Below are positions 18,263 through 26,933 of a stretch of DNA of 64,000 bases, in pieces. Both the position numbers and the translations under genes were made by a program. Location of the stretch: positions 186,001-250,000 of the forward strand of contig NZ_AVFL01000001.1 in NCBI RefSeq assembly GCF_000576635.1. Direction: 5' to 3'. This stretch comes from Skermanella stibiiresistens SB22. Its GTDB lineage: Bacteria > Pseudomonadota > Alphaproteobacteria > Azospirillales > Azospirillaceae. The notes beneath the pieces are model-generated. The model searched no databases. It was not told the DNA's origin and worked only from the letters and a program-made list of their open reading frames with translations. Numbering within the stretch: the stretch's first letter is position 1; each line of letters begins with the position of its first letter.

Positions 18263-19488
18263 GCGGAGCGCTTGCCGTGGGCGTCGGTGGGATGGGGAGT
18301 CGGGAAACCGATCCGACCGAGGCCTTGATCGCGTTCTACCGGGATCGTCTTGGCCTGAGCGGTTCGATCCCGCTCCATGAACCCTGTTTCCAAGGCAACG
18401 AGTGGCGCTACGTCAAGGATTGCATCGATACCGGTTGGGTTTCGTCGGTGGGTTCCTATGTCGACCGCTTCGAGCGGGAACTCGCCGCCCGATGCGGCGC
18501 GAGCTTCGCGGTGGCGACCGCGAATGGCACCGTCGGGCTGCACCTGGCTCTCCACGCGCTCGGTGTGAGGGCGGGCGATCTCGTCGTTTGCCCGGCCATC
18601 AGCTTCGTCGCCACCGCAAACGCCATCGTCCATTGTGGTGCCGAACCGGTCTTCTGCGATGTGGACGAAACGGCCCTGGCGCTCGATGGCGCCACCGTCT
18701 CGGCATTTCTCAAGACGGAATGCCAAGGTCACGGCGCCACGTTGCGGCACCGGGCCAGTGGGCGCCGGGTCGCTGCCATGGTGGCGGTCCACGTGTTCGG
18801 CCATCCAGCCGACATGGATGCGCTGCTGGCGATTGGCGCGGAACATGGCTTACCCGTGGTGGAAGACGCGGCTGAGGCGCTCGGCAGTTCCTATCGCGGG
18901 CGCCCTTGCGGCTCGCTGGGCGACGTGGCGATGCTCAGCTTCAATGGCAACAAGACCCTGACGACCGGCGGCGGCGGCGCCCTGCTGACCGATGACGCGG
19001 ACTTGGCGCGCCGATTGAAGCATCTCGGCACCACCGCGCGGATTCCCCATGGCTGGGAATACGACCACGACGAGGTCGGCTATAATTATCGGATGCCAAA
19101 TCTCAACGCGGCGCTTGGTTGCGCGCAATTGGAATCGCTCGACGGGTTCGTCGCCCGCAAACGCCATCTCGCCACCCTCTACGAGGAGGTATTGGCCGAT
19201 GTCAGGGGCGCCGCCTTCCTGCGCGAACCGGACCACGCGAGGAGCAATTACTGGCTCAACGGCGTCCTGTTCGATACCCAGGCGCTGGCTCGGGACTTTC
19301 TGGAGCGGGCCAACGCCTCGGGCATCCAAACCCGCCCCTGCTGGCGGCCGCTGCCCGAACTTCGGATGTTCGCCGCGGCGCCGGTCGCGGGAGCGGGCTT
19401 CCCGGTCGCGCGCGACCGGGCCACGCGCTTGGTCAATCTTCCGAGCGGACCGGGATTGATCCCGTCCATGGCCGCCGTTCCGGCGTGA
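18253..19488 (+). CDS. legC: LegC-like DegT/DnrJ/EryC1 PLP aminotransferase
   Basis: 411 residues. VEDAAEALGSSYRG and SFNGNKTLTTGGGG (Schiff-base lysine in NGNKT) are the signatures of the sugar aminotransferase family, and the N-terminal IPLHEPCFQGNEW is the opening seen in LegC-type enzymes. It would put the amino group on C4 of the 4-keto sugar made by LegB. The start at 18253 overlaps the previous gene; an in-frame ATG at 18292 is an alternative. Followed after 11 bases by the 2-epimerase gene. Confidence 0.87.
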   Translation: MGLSGALAVGVGGMGSRETDPTEALIAFYRDRLGLSGSIPLHEPCFQGNEWRYVKDCIDTGWVSSVGSYVDRFERELAARCGASFAVATANGTVGLHLALHALGVRAGDLVVCPAISFVATANAIVHCGAEPVFCDVDETALALDGATVSAFLKTECQGHGATLRHRASGRRVAAMVAVHVFGHPADMDALLAIGAEHGLPVVEDAAEALGSSYRGRPCGSLGDVAMLSFNGNKTLTTGGGGALLTDDADLARRLKHLGTTARIPHGWEYDHDEVGYNYRMPNLNAALGCAQLESLDGFVARKRHLATLYEEVLADVRGAAFLREPDHARSNYWLNGVLFDTQALARDFLERANASGIQTRPCWRPLPELRMFAAAPVAGAGFPVARDRATRLVNLPSGPGLIPSMAAVPA

Positions 19489-19499
19489 GGAGCCTTCCC

Positions 19500-20723
19500 A
19501 TGGCGAGGCGATCGATCGCGGTTGTCACCGGCTCCAGGGCCGATTACGGCATCTACCGGCCGGTCCTGAAAGCCATCCAGGCGGAACCGGATCTGGATTT
19601 GCGCTTGATGGTGTGCGGGATGCACCTGTCGGCAACTTTCGGGGACACCGTGGAGCGAATCCACGCCGACGGCTTTCCCATCACGGAACGGGTGGAGACG
19701 CTGCTCGCCTCCGACACGCCGGAAGCCATCGCGAAATCGATCTCGCTCGGGGTGGCCGGCTTTTCCCAATGCTTCGGCCGTGAACGGCCCGATATTCTGC
19801 TCCTGTTGGGCGATCGCTACGAAATGTTCTCGGCCGCCATCGCCGCCTTGCCGTTCGCCCTGCCGATCGCCCACATCCATGGTGGCGAATTGACCGAGGG
19901 CCTGATCGACGATCCGATCCGCCATTCCCTGACCAAGCTGAGCCATCTGCATCTGGTCAGCACGCGAACATACCGGAACCGCGTCGTCCAGATGGGCGAG
20001 CGGCCCGACCGGGTGTTCGTGACCGGCGCGCCCGGTCTGGACACGATCCGCGGCCATCAGCCGACCAACGCCATCGAGTTGGCGGCCCGTCTTGGCATCG
20101 CCCTCCAGCCACGACCCCTGCTGGTCACCTTCCACCCCGTCACGCTCGAATATGGTGACACCGCGCGTCAGATCGGCGAGTTGCTGACCGCTCTCGATCG
20201 CTTGCGGCATCCGACGCTGTTCACGTTCCCGAACGCCGATACCTCTGGTCGAACCGTGATGGGCGCCATCGAACGGTATGTCGCCGAACACCCCGAGGCG
20301 ATGGCGGTGCGCGACCTGGGAAGCCAGGATTACTTCTCCATGATGACCCACGCGGCCGCCATGGTGGGCAATTCCTCCAGCGGCATCATCGAGGCGCCCA
20401 GCTTCGGCCTGCCGGTCGTCAATATCGGCACGCGTCAGCGCGGCCGGGTGCGCGCCCGCAACGTCATCGATGTCGCCGTGACGAGCGGGGAGATCGCCGC
20501 GGGCATCGCCCAAGCGCTGGAGCCCGGTTTCCGGACCAGCCTCGCCGGCCTGGAAAATCCCTATGGCGACGGCCATGCCGCGGGACGGATCGTCCGGGTG
20601 CTGCGTGATGCCCCGCTCGGCCGTGGGTTGATCGAAAAACGCTTCCATGATCTCCAGGGTTCGGACCTGTTTCCGAGCGGCGACCCTCGAGGAACGACGC
20701 AGGCAATGGACGACATGACATGA
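19500..20723 (+). CDS. legG: LegG/NeuC-like hydrolysing NDP-sugar 2-epimerase
   Basis: 407 residues. VVTGSRADYGIYRPVL, LLLGDRYEMFSAA, HIHGGELTEGLIDD and GNSSSGIIEAPSFG are hallmark segments of hydrolysing UDP-GlcNAc/GDP-diNAcBac 2-epimerases. It releases the nucleotide and inverts C2, giving the six-carbon precursor for the synthase. ATG 19500 has AGGAG about nine bases upstream; the frame is open further left inside legC, but that is shadow. Its ATGA overlaps the synthase gene. Confidence 0.9.
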   Translation: MARRSIAVVTGSRADYGIYRPVLKAIQAEPDLDLRLMVCGMHLSATFGDTVERIHADGFPITERVETLLASDTPEAIAKSISLGVAGFSQCFGRERPDILLLLGDRYEMFSAAIAALPFALPIAHIHGGELTEGLIDDPIRHSLTKLSHLHLVSTRTYRNRVVQMGERPDRVFVTGAPGLDTIRGHQPTNAIELAARLGIALQPRPLLVTFHPVTLEYGDTARQIGELLTALDRLRHPTLFTFPNADTSGRTVMGAIERYVAEHPEAMAVRDLGSQDYFSMMTHAAAMVGNSSSGIIEAPSFGLPVVNIGTRQRGRVRARNVIDVAVTSGEIAAGIAQALEPGFRTSLAGLENPYGDGHAAGRIVRVLRDAPLGRGLIEKRFHDLQGSDLFPSGDPRGTTQAMDDMT

Positions 20724-21769
20724 CGACCGTCGAACTCGCGGGCCGCCGGATCGGCTCGGGCATGCCCTGCTTCGTGATCGCCGAAGCCGGCGTCAACCAT
20801 AACGGCGATCTCGACATGGCGCTTCGGCTGATCGACGCCGCGGTCGAAGCCGGCGCCGACGCGGTCAAATTCCAGACCTTCGACGCCGATCGCCTGGCGA
20901 CCGTCGACGCGCCGAAAGCGGCTTACCAAAAGGTCACCACCGGGACGGTGGAAAGCCAGCACGAGATGCTCCGCCGGCTGCAACTGGACGCCGAAGCGCA
21001 TGTGCGGCTGCAACGCCACTGCGCGGAGCGCGGTATCCTCTTCCTGTCCTCCCCGTTCGACGAGCGGGCCGCCGATCTGCTCGACGGTCTCGATGTCGCC
21101 GGTTTCAAGATCCCGTCGGGCGAGTTGACCAATCTGCCTTTCCTGGCTCACGTCGCGGCCAAGCGGCGCCCGATCATCCTCTCCACCGGCATGGCCGACA
21201 TGGCCGAGGTCGCGGTGGCGGTGTCCCACATCGCGGCGGCCGGCTGTACCGATGTCATCCTGCTACACTGTCTCAGCAACTACCCCGCCGATCCGGTCGA
21301 GGCCAATCTGCGGGCCATGGCGGCCATGACGGCCGCCTTCTACCTCCCGGTCGGTTATTCCGACCATACGGAGGGCGTCGCGGTGGCCCTGGCGGCTGTG
21401 GCGTTGGGTGCCGTGATGATCGAGAAGCATTTCACGCTCGATCGGACACTGCCGGGTCCGGATCACCCCGCCTCGCTGGAACCCGCCGAATTGGCCGACC
21501 TGATCACCGGCATCCGCACGGTGGAGCGGGCGCTGGGCGATGGCGTGAAGAAATCGCGGCCGAGCGAGGCCGGAACCCGCGCCACCATGCGCAAGAGCCT
21601 GGTGGCCACGCGGGACCTGTCGGCCGGCACCCTGCTCACGGCGGCGGATATCACCGCGAAGCGGCCCGGGACGGGATTGTCGCCCGCCGTCCTGCCTTAT
21701 CTGCTGGGTCGCCGGACGGCCGTCGCCGTGGCGGCGGGCGCGCCGATCGATTGGGCCCTGCTGGAGTGA
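20720..21769 (+). CDS. legI: LegI/NeuB-like nonulosonate synthase (canonical)
   Basis: 349 residues. VIAEAGVNHNGDLDMAL, DAVKFQTFDADRL, GFKIPSGELTNLP and IEKHFTLDR are all standard for NeuB-type enzymes, with a SAF domain at the C-terminus (KSLVATRDLSAGTLL). It condenses PEP with the 6-deoxy diamino hexose to form a legionaminic-type acid. Unlike the second synthase at 13792, all usual lysines are kept. It overlaps legG by four bases and precedes the formyltransferase by two. Confidence 0.9.
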   Translation: MTTVELAGRRIGSGMPCFVIAEAGVNHNGDLDMALRLIDAAVEAGADAVKFQTFDADRLATVDAPKAAYQKVTTGTVESQHEMLRRLQLDAEAHVRLQRHCAERGILFLSSPFDERAADLLDGLDVAGFKIPSGELTNLPFLAHVAAKRRPIILSTGMADMAEVAVAVSHIAAAGCTDVILLHCLSNYPADPVEANLRAMAAMTAAFYLPVGYSDHTEGVAVALAAVALGAVMIEKHFTLDRTLPGPDHPASLEPAELADLITGIRTVERALGDGVKKSRPSEAGTRATMRKSLVATRDLSAGTLLTAADITAKRPGTGLSPAVLPYLLGRRTAVAVAAGAPIDWALLE

Positions 21770-21771
21770 AC

Positions 21772-22662
21772 ATGGGTCCGCGCTTCGCCTTCATCGGATG
21801 TGTCGAGCTCAGCCACGCCCTGCTGCGCCGCCTGTTGACGTCGGGCGTGGCGGTACCCGTCGGTGTCGTGACCCGCGAGGCCTCCCCGTTCAACGCGGAT
21901 TTCCGATCCCTGGCGGATCTGGCGATGGAGGCGGATTGCCCCATCCACTTCGCGGATGACGGGAACTCGGCGGCGATGGCGGATTTCCTCCGCGATCTCT
22001 CTCCCGATGTGATCTGCTGCGTCGGCTGGTCCCGGCTGCTGCCGAAGGCCGTGCTCGACATCCCGCCCAAGGGAGTGATCGGCTATCATCCGGCGGCGCT
22101 GCCGAACAACCGCGGCCGTCATCCCCTGATCTGGGCCTTGGCGCTGGGATTGTCCGAAACCGCCTCGACCTTCTTTCTGATGGATGAAGGCGCCGACACC
22201 GGACCGATCCTCGATCAGCGCCCGGTCATCATCCACCCCGACGACACCGCGCGGACACTCTACGCGCGCGTGGCCGAAACCGCCCTCGTCCAGATCGGGG
22301 ACATCATGGCCGGGATTGGAGCCGGTACCACCGTGGCGGTGCCCCAGGATCACGGCCGCGCGACCGTCTGGCGGAAGCGTGGCCCGCGGGACGGCGAGAT
22401 CGACTGGCGCATGTCCGCCAAGGCGATCTTCGACCTCGTCAGGGCTTTGAGCCATCCCTATCCCGGCGCCCACTGCCAGGCCGGCGGCTCTCCGGTCAAG
22501 GTGTGGCGCGCCGGGATTGGTCCGCCAGCTCCGGCCAACCTGGAGCCGGGCCGGGTGCTGGATGTGTCGAATCGTGGGATCCTCGTGAAGTGTTGGGATG
22601 GGTCTGTTCTTCTCATGGAGCACGAATTCAACCCCCTGCCGGAACCAGGGACCTGCCTGTGA
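21772..22662 (+). CDS. Formyltransferase-family protein (sugar N-formyltransferase-like)
   Basis: 296 residues of the methionyl-tRNA/sugar formyltransferase fold. IGYHPAALPNNRGRHPLIWA holds the catalytic Asn and His region, and DEGADTGPILDQRP supplies the aspartate. The C-terminal part (residues about 215-296) resembles the Fmt C-terminal subdomain. Placed directly after LegI, it more likely formylates an amino sugar than initiator tRNA. It could replace the LegH acetylation and give an N-formyl legionaminic derivative; this is inference. Start ATG 21772, two bases after the LegI stop. GTGA overlap with the next gene. Confidence 0.8.
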   Translation: MGPRFAFIGCVELSHALLRRLLTSGVAVPVGVVTREASPFNADFRSLADLAMEADCPIHFADDGNSAAMADFLRDLSPDVICCVGWSRLLPKAVLDIPPKGVIGYHPAALPNNRGRHPLIWALALGLSETASTFFLMDEGADTGPILDQRPVIIHPDDTARTLYARVAETALVQIGDIMAGIGAGTTVAVPQDHGRATVWRKRGPRDGEIDWRMSAKAIFDLVRALSHPYPGAHCQAGGSPVKVWRAGIGPPAPANLEPGRVLDVSNRGILVKCWDGSVLLMEHEFNPLPEPGTCL

Positions 22663-23276
22663 CGGGTGGGGCGGCCGTTTTCCTGGACCGCGACGGCGTG
22701 CTCAATCGCGCGCTGGTGCGCGATGGCAAGGCTTTCGCTCCCCGGCGGCTCCAGGACTTCCGGCTACTGCCCGGCTCCGCCGCCGCCGTGGCGACGCTGC
22801 GGCGGGCCGGCTTCCCGACCATCGTCGTCACCAACCAGCCCGACATCGGCAACAAGCTGGTCGATCCGGCCATCGTCGCGGCGATGAACGACCGGCTCCG
22901 CCGCCGCGCGCCGGTGGACGACATCCTAGTCTGCCCCCATGGCCAGACCGAAGGCTGTTCCTGCCGCAAGCCGAAACCGGGCCTGCTGCGCGACGCCGCC
23001 GCGCGCCACGGTATCGACTTGTCCATCAGCTACATGGTCGGTGACCGGTGGAGCGATGTCGCCGCCGGCCGGCAAGCCGGCTGTTTCACCATCCTCATCG
23101 ACCGGGGCTATCGCGAAGGGTGCCCTGAGAGGCCCGACGCCGTGGTCGCGACGCTGCCCGCCGCCGTCGCCTTGATCCTGGCCCGCTCCCTCAAATCGGA
23201 AGAGGTTCGGCCCGTTGAGGAGTCGATGCGGTACCGGGACGAGACGGAACTTGCTTGGTCTGAACCGATTGGTTAA
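22659..23276 (+). CDS. GmhB-like HAD phosphatase (heptose bisphosphate phosphatase family)
   Basis: 205 residues. FLDRDGVLNRALV is HAD motif I, VTNQPDIG motif II, CRKPKPGLL motif III and MVGDRWSDVAAGRQAGC motif IV. CPHGQ followed by CSCRKP matches the structural zinc site of GmhB, the D,D-heptose 1,7-bisphosphate phosphatase. The GTG start overlaps the preceding stop. In the operon it might instead dephosphorylate the nonulosonate or a sugar phosphate. With HddA- and HddC-like genes at 48-50 kb, a GDP-heptose pathway is possible, though no gmhA isomerase gene is in the window. Confidence 0.83.
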   Translation: MTGGAAVFLDRDGVLNRALVRDGKAFAPRRLQDFRLLPGSAAAVATLRRAGFPTIVVTNQPDIGNKLVDPAIVAAMNDRLRRRAPVDDILVCPHGQTEGCSCRKPKPGLLRDAAARHGIDLSISYMVGDRWSDVAAGRQAGCFTILIDRGYREGCPERPDAVVATLPAAVALILARSLKSEEVRPVEESMRYRDETELAWSEPIG

Positions 23277-23363
23277 TATCGGTTTCAACATAGTGGTTAA
23301 TACTTAAGTCTAATTCTTCTGGTTCGATGGGCCGATCCGGCGCGAACCGTTGTCGGGGGAAGC

Positions 23364-24356
23364 ATGGGCAAGACTTACGTCGTTCTGGGTGGCGGTGGTT
23401 CGTTCGGTATCCACACCGCGTTCTATCTTCTCGACCACGCGGAACCCAGGAAGGTCATCGGGGTCGGACGCAATCCCCTACGGCCCGCTCCCTTCTCGCT
23501 CGGGATCGAGGACCGGCCGAACTACGAATACCATGCCCGGCACGTGACCTATGAACTCGATCTCCTGTTCGAGCTACTGGACCGCGAGCGTCCGGAGATC
23601 ATCATCAACTTCGCCGCCCAAGGCGAAGGGGCCGTCTCCTGGAAGAATTCCTGGCGCTTCTTCGAGACCAACAGCATGGGTCTCGTGCGCTTCACCGAGG
23701 AGCTGATGAAGCGCGACTATGTCGAACGCTTCATCCAGATCGGCACGTCGGAACTCTATGGATCGTGCGACCATCCCGCCACCGAGGACGACCCGATCAA
23801 GCCGACCAGCCCCTACGCCGCCTCCAAGGCGGCGTTCGATCTCTACCTGATCTCGGTGCATCGTTTCCTGAAGCTGCCGATGAACATCATCCGGCCCTCC
23901 AACGCCTATTGCCCGGGGCAGCTTCTGCATCGGGTCATTCCCAAGGCGGTGGTCTGCGGCCTGAAAGGCGAAAAGCTGCCGCTGCATGGCGGTGGCCGCG
24001 CGGAGAAGTCCTATCTCCACGCGCGCGATCTGGCCCGCGCCATTCACATGGTGTGCGAGAAGGCTCCGTTGGGCACCGTCTACAACTGCGGCCCCGAACA
24101 GCCGACCTCGATCCGCCGGGTGGTCGAGCTGACCGCCGAGGCGCTGGACATCCCCTTCGAGCGGCTGTGCGACATGACCGAGGATCGCCTTGGCCAGGAC
24201 AGCCGCTACTGGCTCGATTCGTCGGCAATTCGCCGGGACACCGGCTGGCAGCCGGAGATCGGCTGGGAGGATGGGCTGGCCGAGATGGTCGACTGGGGGA
24301 AGCGCCACTTCGACGCGCTGAAGACTTGGCCAACGCAATACGTCATGCGGGGATAG
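23364..24356 (+). CDS. Extended SDR NDP-sugar epimerase/dehydratase
   Basis: 330 residues. VVLGGGGSFGIHTAFYL is an unusual glycine-rich Rossmann loop, and IGTSELYGS with YAASKAAFDL gives the catalytic Ser/Glu and YxxxK. The SELYG active site resembles 4,6-dehydratases, so it might provide a dehydratase step. RmlB is not otherwise present, but this sequence is not a clean RmlB. It opens a new transcription unit about 90 bases after the HAD gene and is followed by a split transketolase. Confidence 0.75.
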   Translation: MGKTYVVLGGGGSFGIHTAFYLLDHAEPRKVIGVGRNPLRPAPFSLGIEDRPNYEYHARHVTYELDLLFELLDRERPEIIINFAAQGEGAVSWKNSWRFFETNSMGLVRFTEELMKRDYVERFIQIGTSELYGSCDHPATEDDPIKPTSPYAASKAAFDLYLISVHRFLKLPMNIIRPSNAYCPGQLLHRVIPKAVVCGLKGEKLPLHGGGRAEKSYLHARDLARAIHMVCEKAPLGTVYNCGPEQPTSIRRVVELTAEALDIPFERLCDMTEDRLGQDSRYWLDSSAIRRDTGWQPEIGWEDGLAEMVDWGKRHFDALKTWPTQYVMRG

Positions 24357-24362
24357 GCGTCC

Positions 24363-25256
24363 ATGCTCGTGTCCGATACCGATACGCCGACCGCGTCGGT
24401 CCCGCCGCGGGATGGTCGGTTCGATGTCGCGGCGGCTCGGCGCCGTTGCCTGGAACTCCGCCATCGCATCCTCGACCTGTCGCGCAATCTCGCCGCCATG
24501 CACATCGCCCCCGCCTTCTCCTGCCTGGAGATGGTGGACGCGATCTATTTCGGGCTGATGCGACGCGATCGAAATGGCGCGAGTTCGGACACCTTCATCC
24601 TGTCCAAGGGTCATGGCTGCATGGCGCAGTACGCCGTGTTGGAGAGGCTCGGCGTCCTGTCATCCGAGGATCTTGAACTGAACTGCAAACCCGAGGGCCG
24701 GCTGGGCGGTCATCCCGATTACGGGACCCCCGGCATCGAGGCCTCCACGGGCTCGCTCGGGCATGGCTTGGCGATCGGCCTCGGCATGGCCTACGCGGAC
24801 AAGCTGAAGCGCGAGGACCGGCGGGTCTTCGTGCTGGTCGGCGATGGCGAGATGCAGGAAGGGTCGGTCTGGGAAGCCCTGATGATGGCCGCCAACCTGG
24901 GACTCGACAATCTCGTCTGCCTGCTCGATCTCAACGATTTCCAGGGGCTTGGGCGGACCAGCGAGACGCATCCGCATTTCTATCCGATCGTCGACAAGAT
25001 CGCCGCCTTCGGCTGGGAGGTGGCCTCCGTCGATGGTCATGACGCGGGTGCCTTGGTGGACGCCTTCCAGTCGCGGCGCGGCGGTGTTCCCTTCTTCGTG
25101 GTTGGCCGGACCATCAAGGGCAGGGGTGTGGCCTTCATGGAGAATGTTCCGATCTGGCATTACCGCTCGCCGGACGCCGAGGAATATAGGATCGCCAAGG
25201 CGGGGCTTCGGGAGGTTGGGTCAGGCGGGGGCACCGCGCCTGGTGGTGGATCATGA
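24363..25256 (+). CDS. Transketolase, N-terminal (thiamine diphosphate) subunit
   Basis: 297 residues. ILSKGHGCMAQYAVL, TGSLGHGLAIGLGMA and VGDGEMQEGSVWEALMMA ending in LLDLNDFQG are the thiamine-diphosphate and magnesium motifs (GDG...N) of transketolase. The subunit covers only the N-terminal third of a full transketolase; its partner follows with an ATGA overlap. Split transketolases in glycan clusters may make sedoheptulose 7-phosphate for heptoses or add a two-carbon branch to a keto sugar. Neither is proven here. Confidence 0.87.
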   Translation: MLVSDTDTPTASVPPRDGRFDVAAARRRCLELRHRILDLSRNLAAMHIAPAFSCLEMVDAIYFGLMRRDRNGASSDTFILSKGHGCMAQYAVLERLGVLSSEDLELNCKPEGRLGGHPDYGTPGIEASTGSLGHGLAIGLGMAYADKLKREDRRVFVLVGDGEMQEGSVWEALMMAANLGLDNLVCLLDLNDFQGLGRTSETHPHFYPIVDKIAAFGWEVASVDGHDAGALVDAFQSRRGGVPFFVVGRTIKGRGVAFMENVPIWHYRSPDAEEYRIAKAGLREVGSGGGTAPGGGS

Positions 25257-26212
25257 GGAATAGCTTCGCCGACACCTTCCACGAACTGGGTCAGCGGGAC
25301 CCGCGGCTTTGCATCGTCGTGGCCGACATCTCGCCCGCCGGCAGCATCCAGAAGTTCCGGGACGCCTTTCCCGAGCGTTTCGTCAACACCGGGGTGGCCG
25401 AGCAGGTGATGATCGGCATGACCGCCGGCATGGCGATGCGCGGTCTGCGCCCCTTCGCCTACACGATCGCCACCTTCGCGCTCTACCGTCCGTTCGAGAT
25501 GGTGCGGAACGATCTCGCCTACCAAAACCTGCCGGTCACCATCGTCGGCATCGGCGGCGGTGTCGCCTATTCGGTCCTGGGTGGCACCCACCACGCCCAG
25601 GAGGACGTGGCGATCGCCTGCGGCATCCCCAACCTGTCCGTGATATCACCGTGCGACCCCCTCGAGGTCGAGGCCGCCACCCGCCACTGCGCGGTCCAAA
25701 CGGGCGGCCCGATCTACATGCGCTTGGGAAAGGCGGGCGAACCGGTGCTCACCCGGGACGCGCCCGATCCGTTCCTGTTCGGCAAGCTGCGCTTCCTGCG
25801 CCGCGTCCCCGGAGCCGAAACCTGCATCCTGGCGCATGGCGGCATCATGCGGCTGGCCCAGCAAGCCGCTGACGCGCTGGCGGAGCGGGGCGAGCCGGCT
25901 TCCCTGGTGTCCGTCCACACGCTGAAGCCGCTCGATTCGGCGGGGCTGCGCGCCATCCTGGCGTCTTACCGCCGCGTGGTGGTGATCGAGGAAACCTCGT
26001 GCCAGAACGGCCTCGGACCCATGGTGAAACGGATCGCCTGGGACATGGACGCCGACACCCGGCTCCACCACTTCGCCTTGCGGGACGAGTTCACCCACGT
26101 CCACGGCAGCCATGCCGACGTGCTGGCGTCCCATGGATTGACGCTTGAAAACATCCTCGCCGCGCTGGATCAGCGGCCGGCGGCGGGACGACGCGGGAGA
26201 GGCGCGCCATGA
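25253..26212 (+). CDS. Transketolase, C-terminal (pyrimidine-binding) subunit
   Basis: 319 residues. FVNTGVAEQVMIGMTAGMA holds the glutamate that activates the thiamine ring, and the C-terminal transketolase domain begins near GAETCILAHGG. It complements the preceding subunit, with both genes overlapping at ATGA, so the two should form one enzyme. Housekeeping transketolase is normally a single longer protein, which supports a dedicated pathway role. Overlaps the following methyltransferase gene by four bases. Confidence 0.88.
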   Translation: MRNSFADTFHELGQRDPRLCIVVADISPAGSIQKFRDAFPERFVNTGVAEQVMIGMTAGMAMRGLRPFAYTIATFALYRPFEMVRNDLAYQNLPVTIVGIGGGVAYSVLGGTHHAQEDVAIACGIPNLSVISPCDPLEVEAATRHCAVQTGGPIYMRLGKAGEPVLTRDAPDPFLFGKLRFLRRVPGAETCILAHGGIMRLAQQAADALAERGEPASLVSVHTLKPLDSAGLRAILASYRRVVVIEETSCQNGLGPMVKRIAWDMDADTRLHHFALRDEFTHVHGSHADVLASHGLTLENILAALDQRPAAGRRGRGAP

Positions 26213-26901
26213 GCACGCGTGATGGCGGCGAGCCGCAATACCAACCGGCCATCCAGCTGATGCGGGAGGTGGGGCTTCAGAAAATGGGATACATGACGAG
26301 CTGGGCGTACCACGACGATCCCAAGCGTCTCGCCTTCATGTTCGCCCGATACAAGTTCGTGGCCAAGATGCTGGAGGGGAGCGGGCATGCCCTCGAGGTC
26401 GGGTGTGGCGACGCCTTCGCCACCCGCGTCGTCGCCCAGTCGGTTGGAAGGGTGACGGCCGTCGACTTCGATCCCGCCTTCATCGAATCGGCGCGCGCGA
26501 CCCTGTCGCCGAAATGGCCGATCGATTGCCTCCTGCACGACATCATGGCCGGGCCTGTCGCCGGCAGTTTCGACGGAGCCTACGCGCTCGACGTGCTCGA
26601 ACATATCCCGGCCGAGCAAGAGGATGTGTTCCTGCGTCACATGATCGAGCCGCTGACCCCCTCGGGAACGCTCGTGATCGGCATGCCTTCGCTGCAGTCG
26701 CAAGCCCACGCCTCGGCCCACAGCCGTGAGGGTCACGTCAACTGCAAGGATCAGCGCGAGCTCAAGGCGCTGATGGCGCGCCACTTCACCAACGTGTTCA
26801 TGTTCGCCATGAACGACGAGGTCCTGCACACCGGCTATCACGCCATGGCGCACTACATCTTCGCGCTTTGCTGCGGCAAACGGATCGATCCGGCGCGGTA
26901 G
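26209..26901 (+). CDS. Class I SAM-dependent methyltransferase
   Basis: 230 residues. ALEVGCGDAFATRVVAQ is motif I, TAVDFDPAFIESAR strand 2, and ALDVLEHIP the post-motif-II pattern. Placed directly after the transketolase pair with a four-base overlap, so probably part of the same sugar pathway. The substrate cannot be read from the sequence; C-, N- or O-methylation of a sugar are all possible. Confidence 0.8.
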   Translation: MSTRDGGEPQYQPAIQLMREVGLQKMGYMTSWAYHDDPKRLAFMFARYKFVAKMLEGSGHALEVGCGDAFATRVVAQSVGRVTAVDFDPAFIESARATLSPKWPIDCLLHDIMAGPVAGSFDGAYALDVLEHIPAEQEDVFLRHMIEPLTPSGTLVIGMPSLQSQAHASAHSREGHVNCKDQRELKALMARHFTNVFMFAMNDEVLHTGYHAMAHYIFALCCGKRIDPAR

Positions 26902-26933
26902 ACGCGGCCTCAAGTCTCGGAATGGAATTATTC

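Noticed and set aside
19248-20648. A 466-codon minus-strand frame opposite legC and legG
   Set aside because: Both sense genes have strong family motifs; the antisense frame shows no recognised domain.
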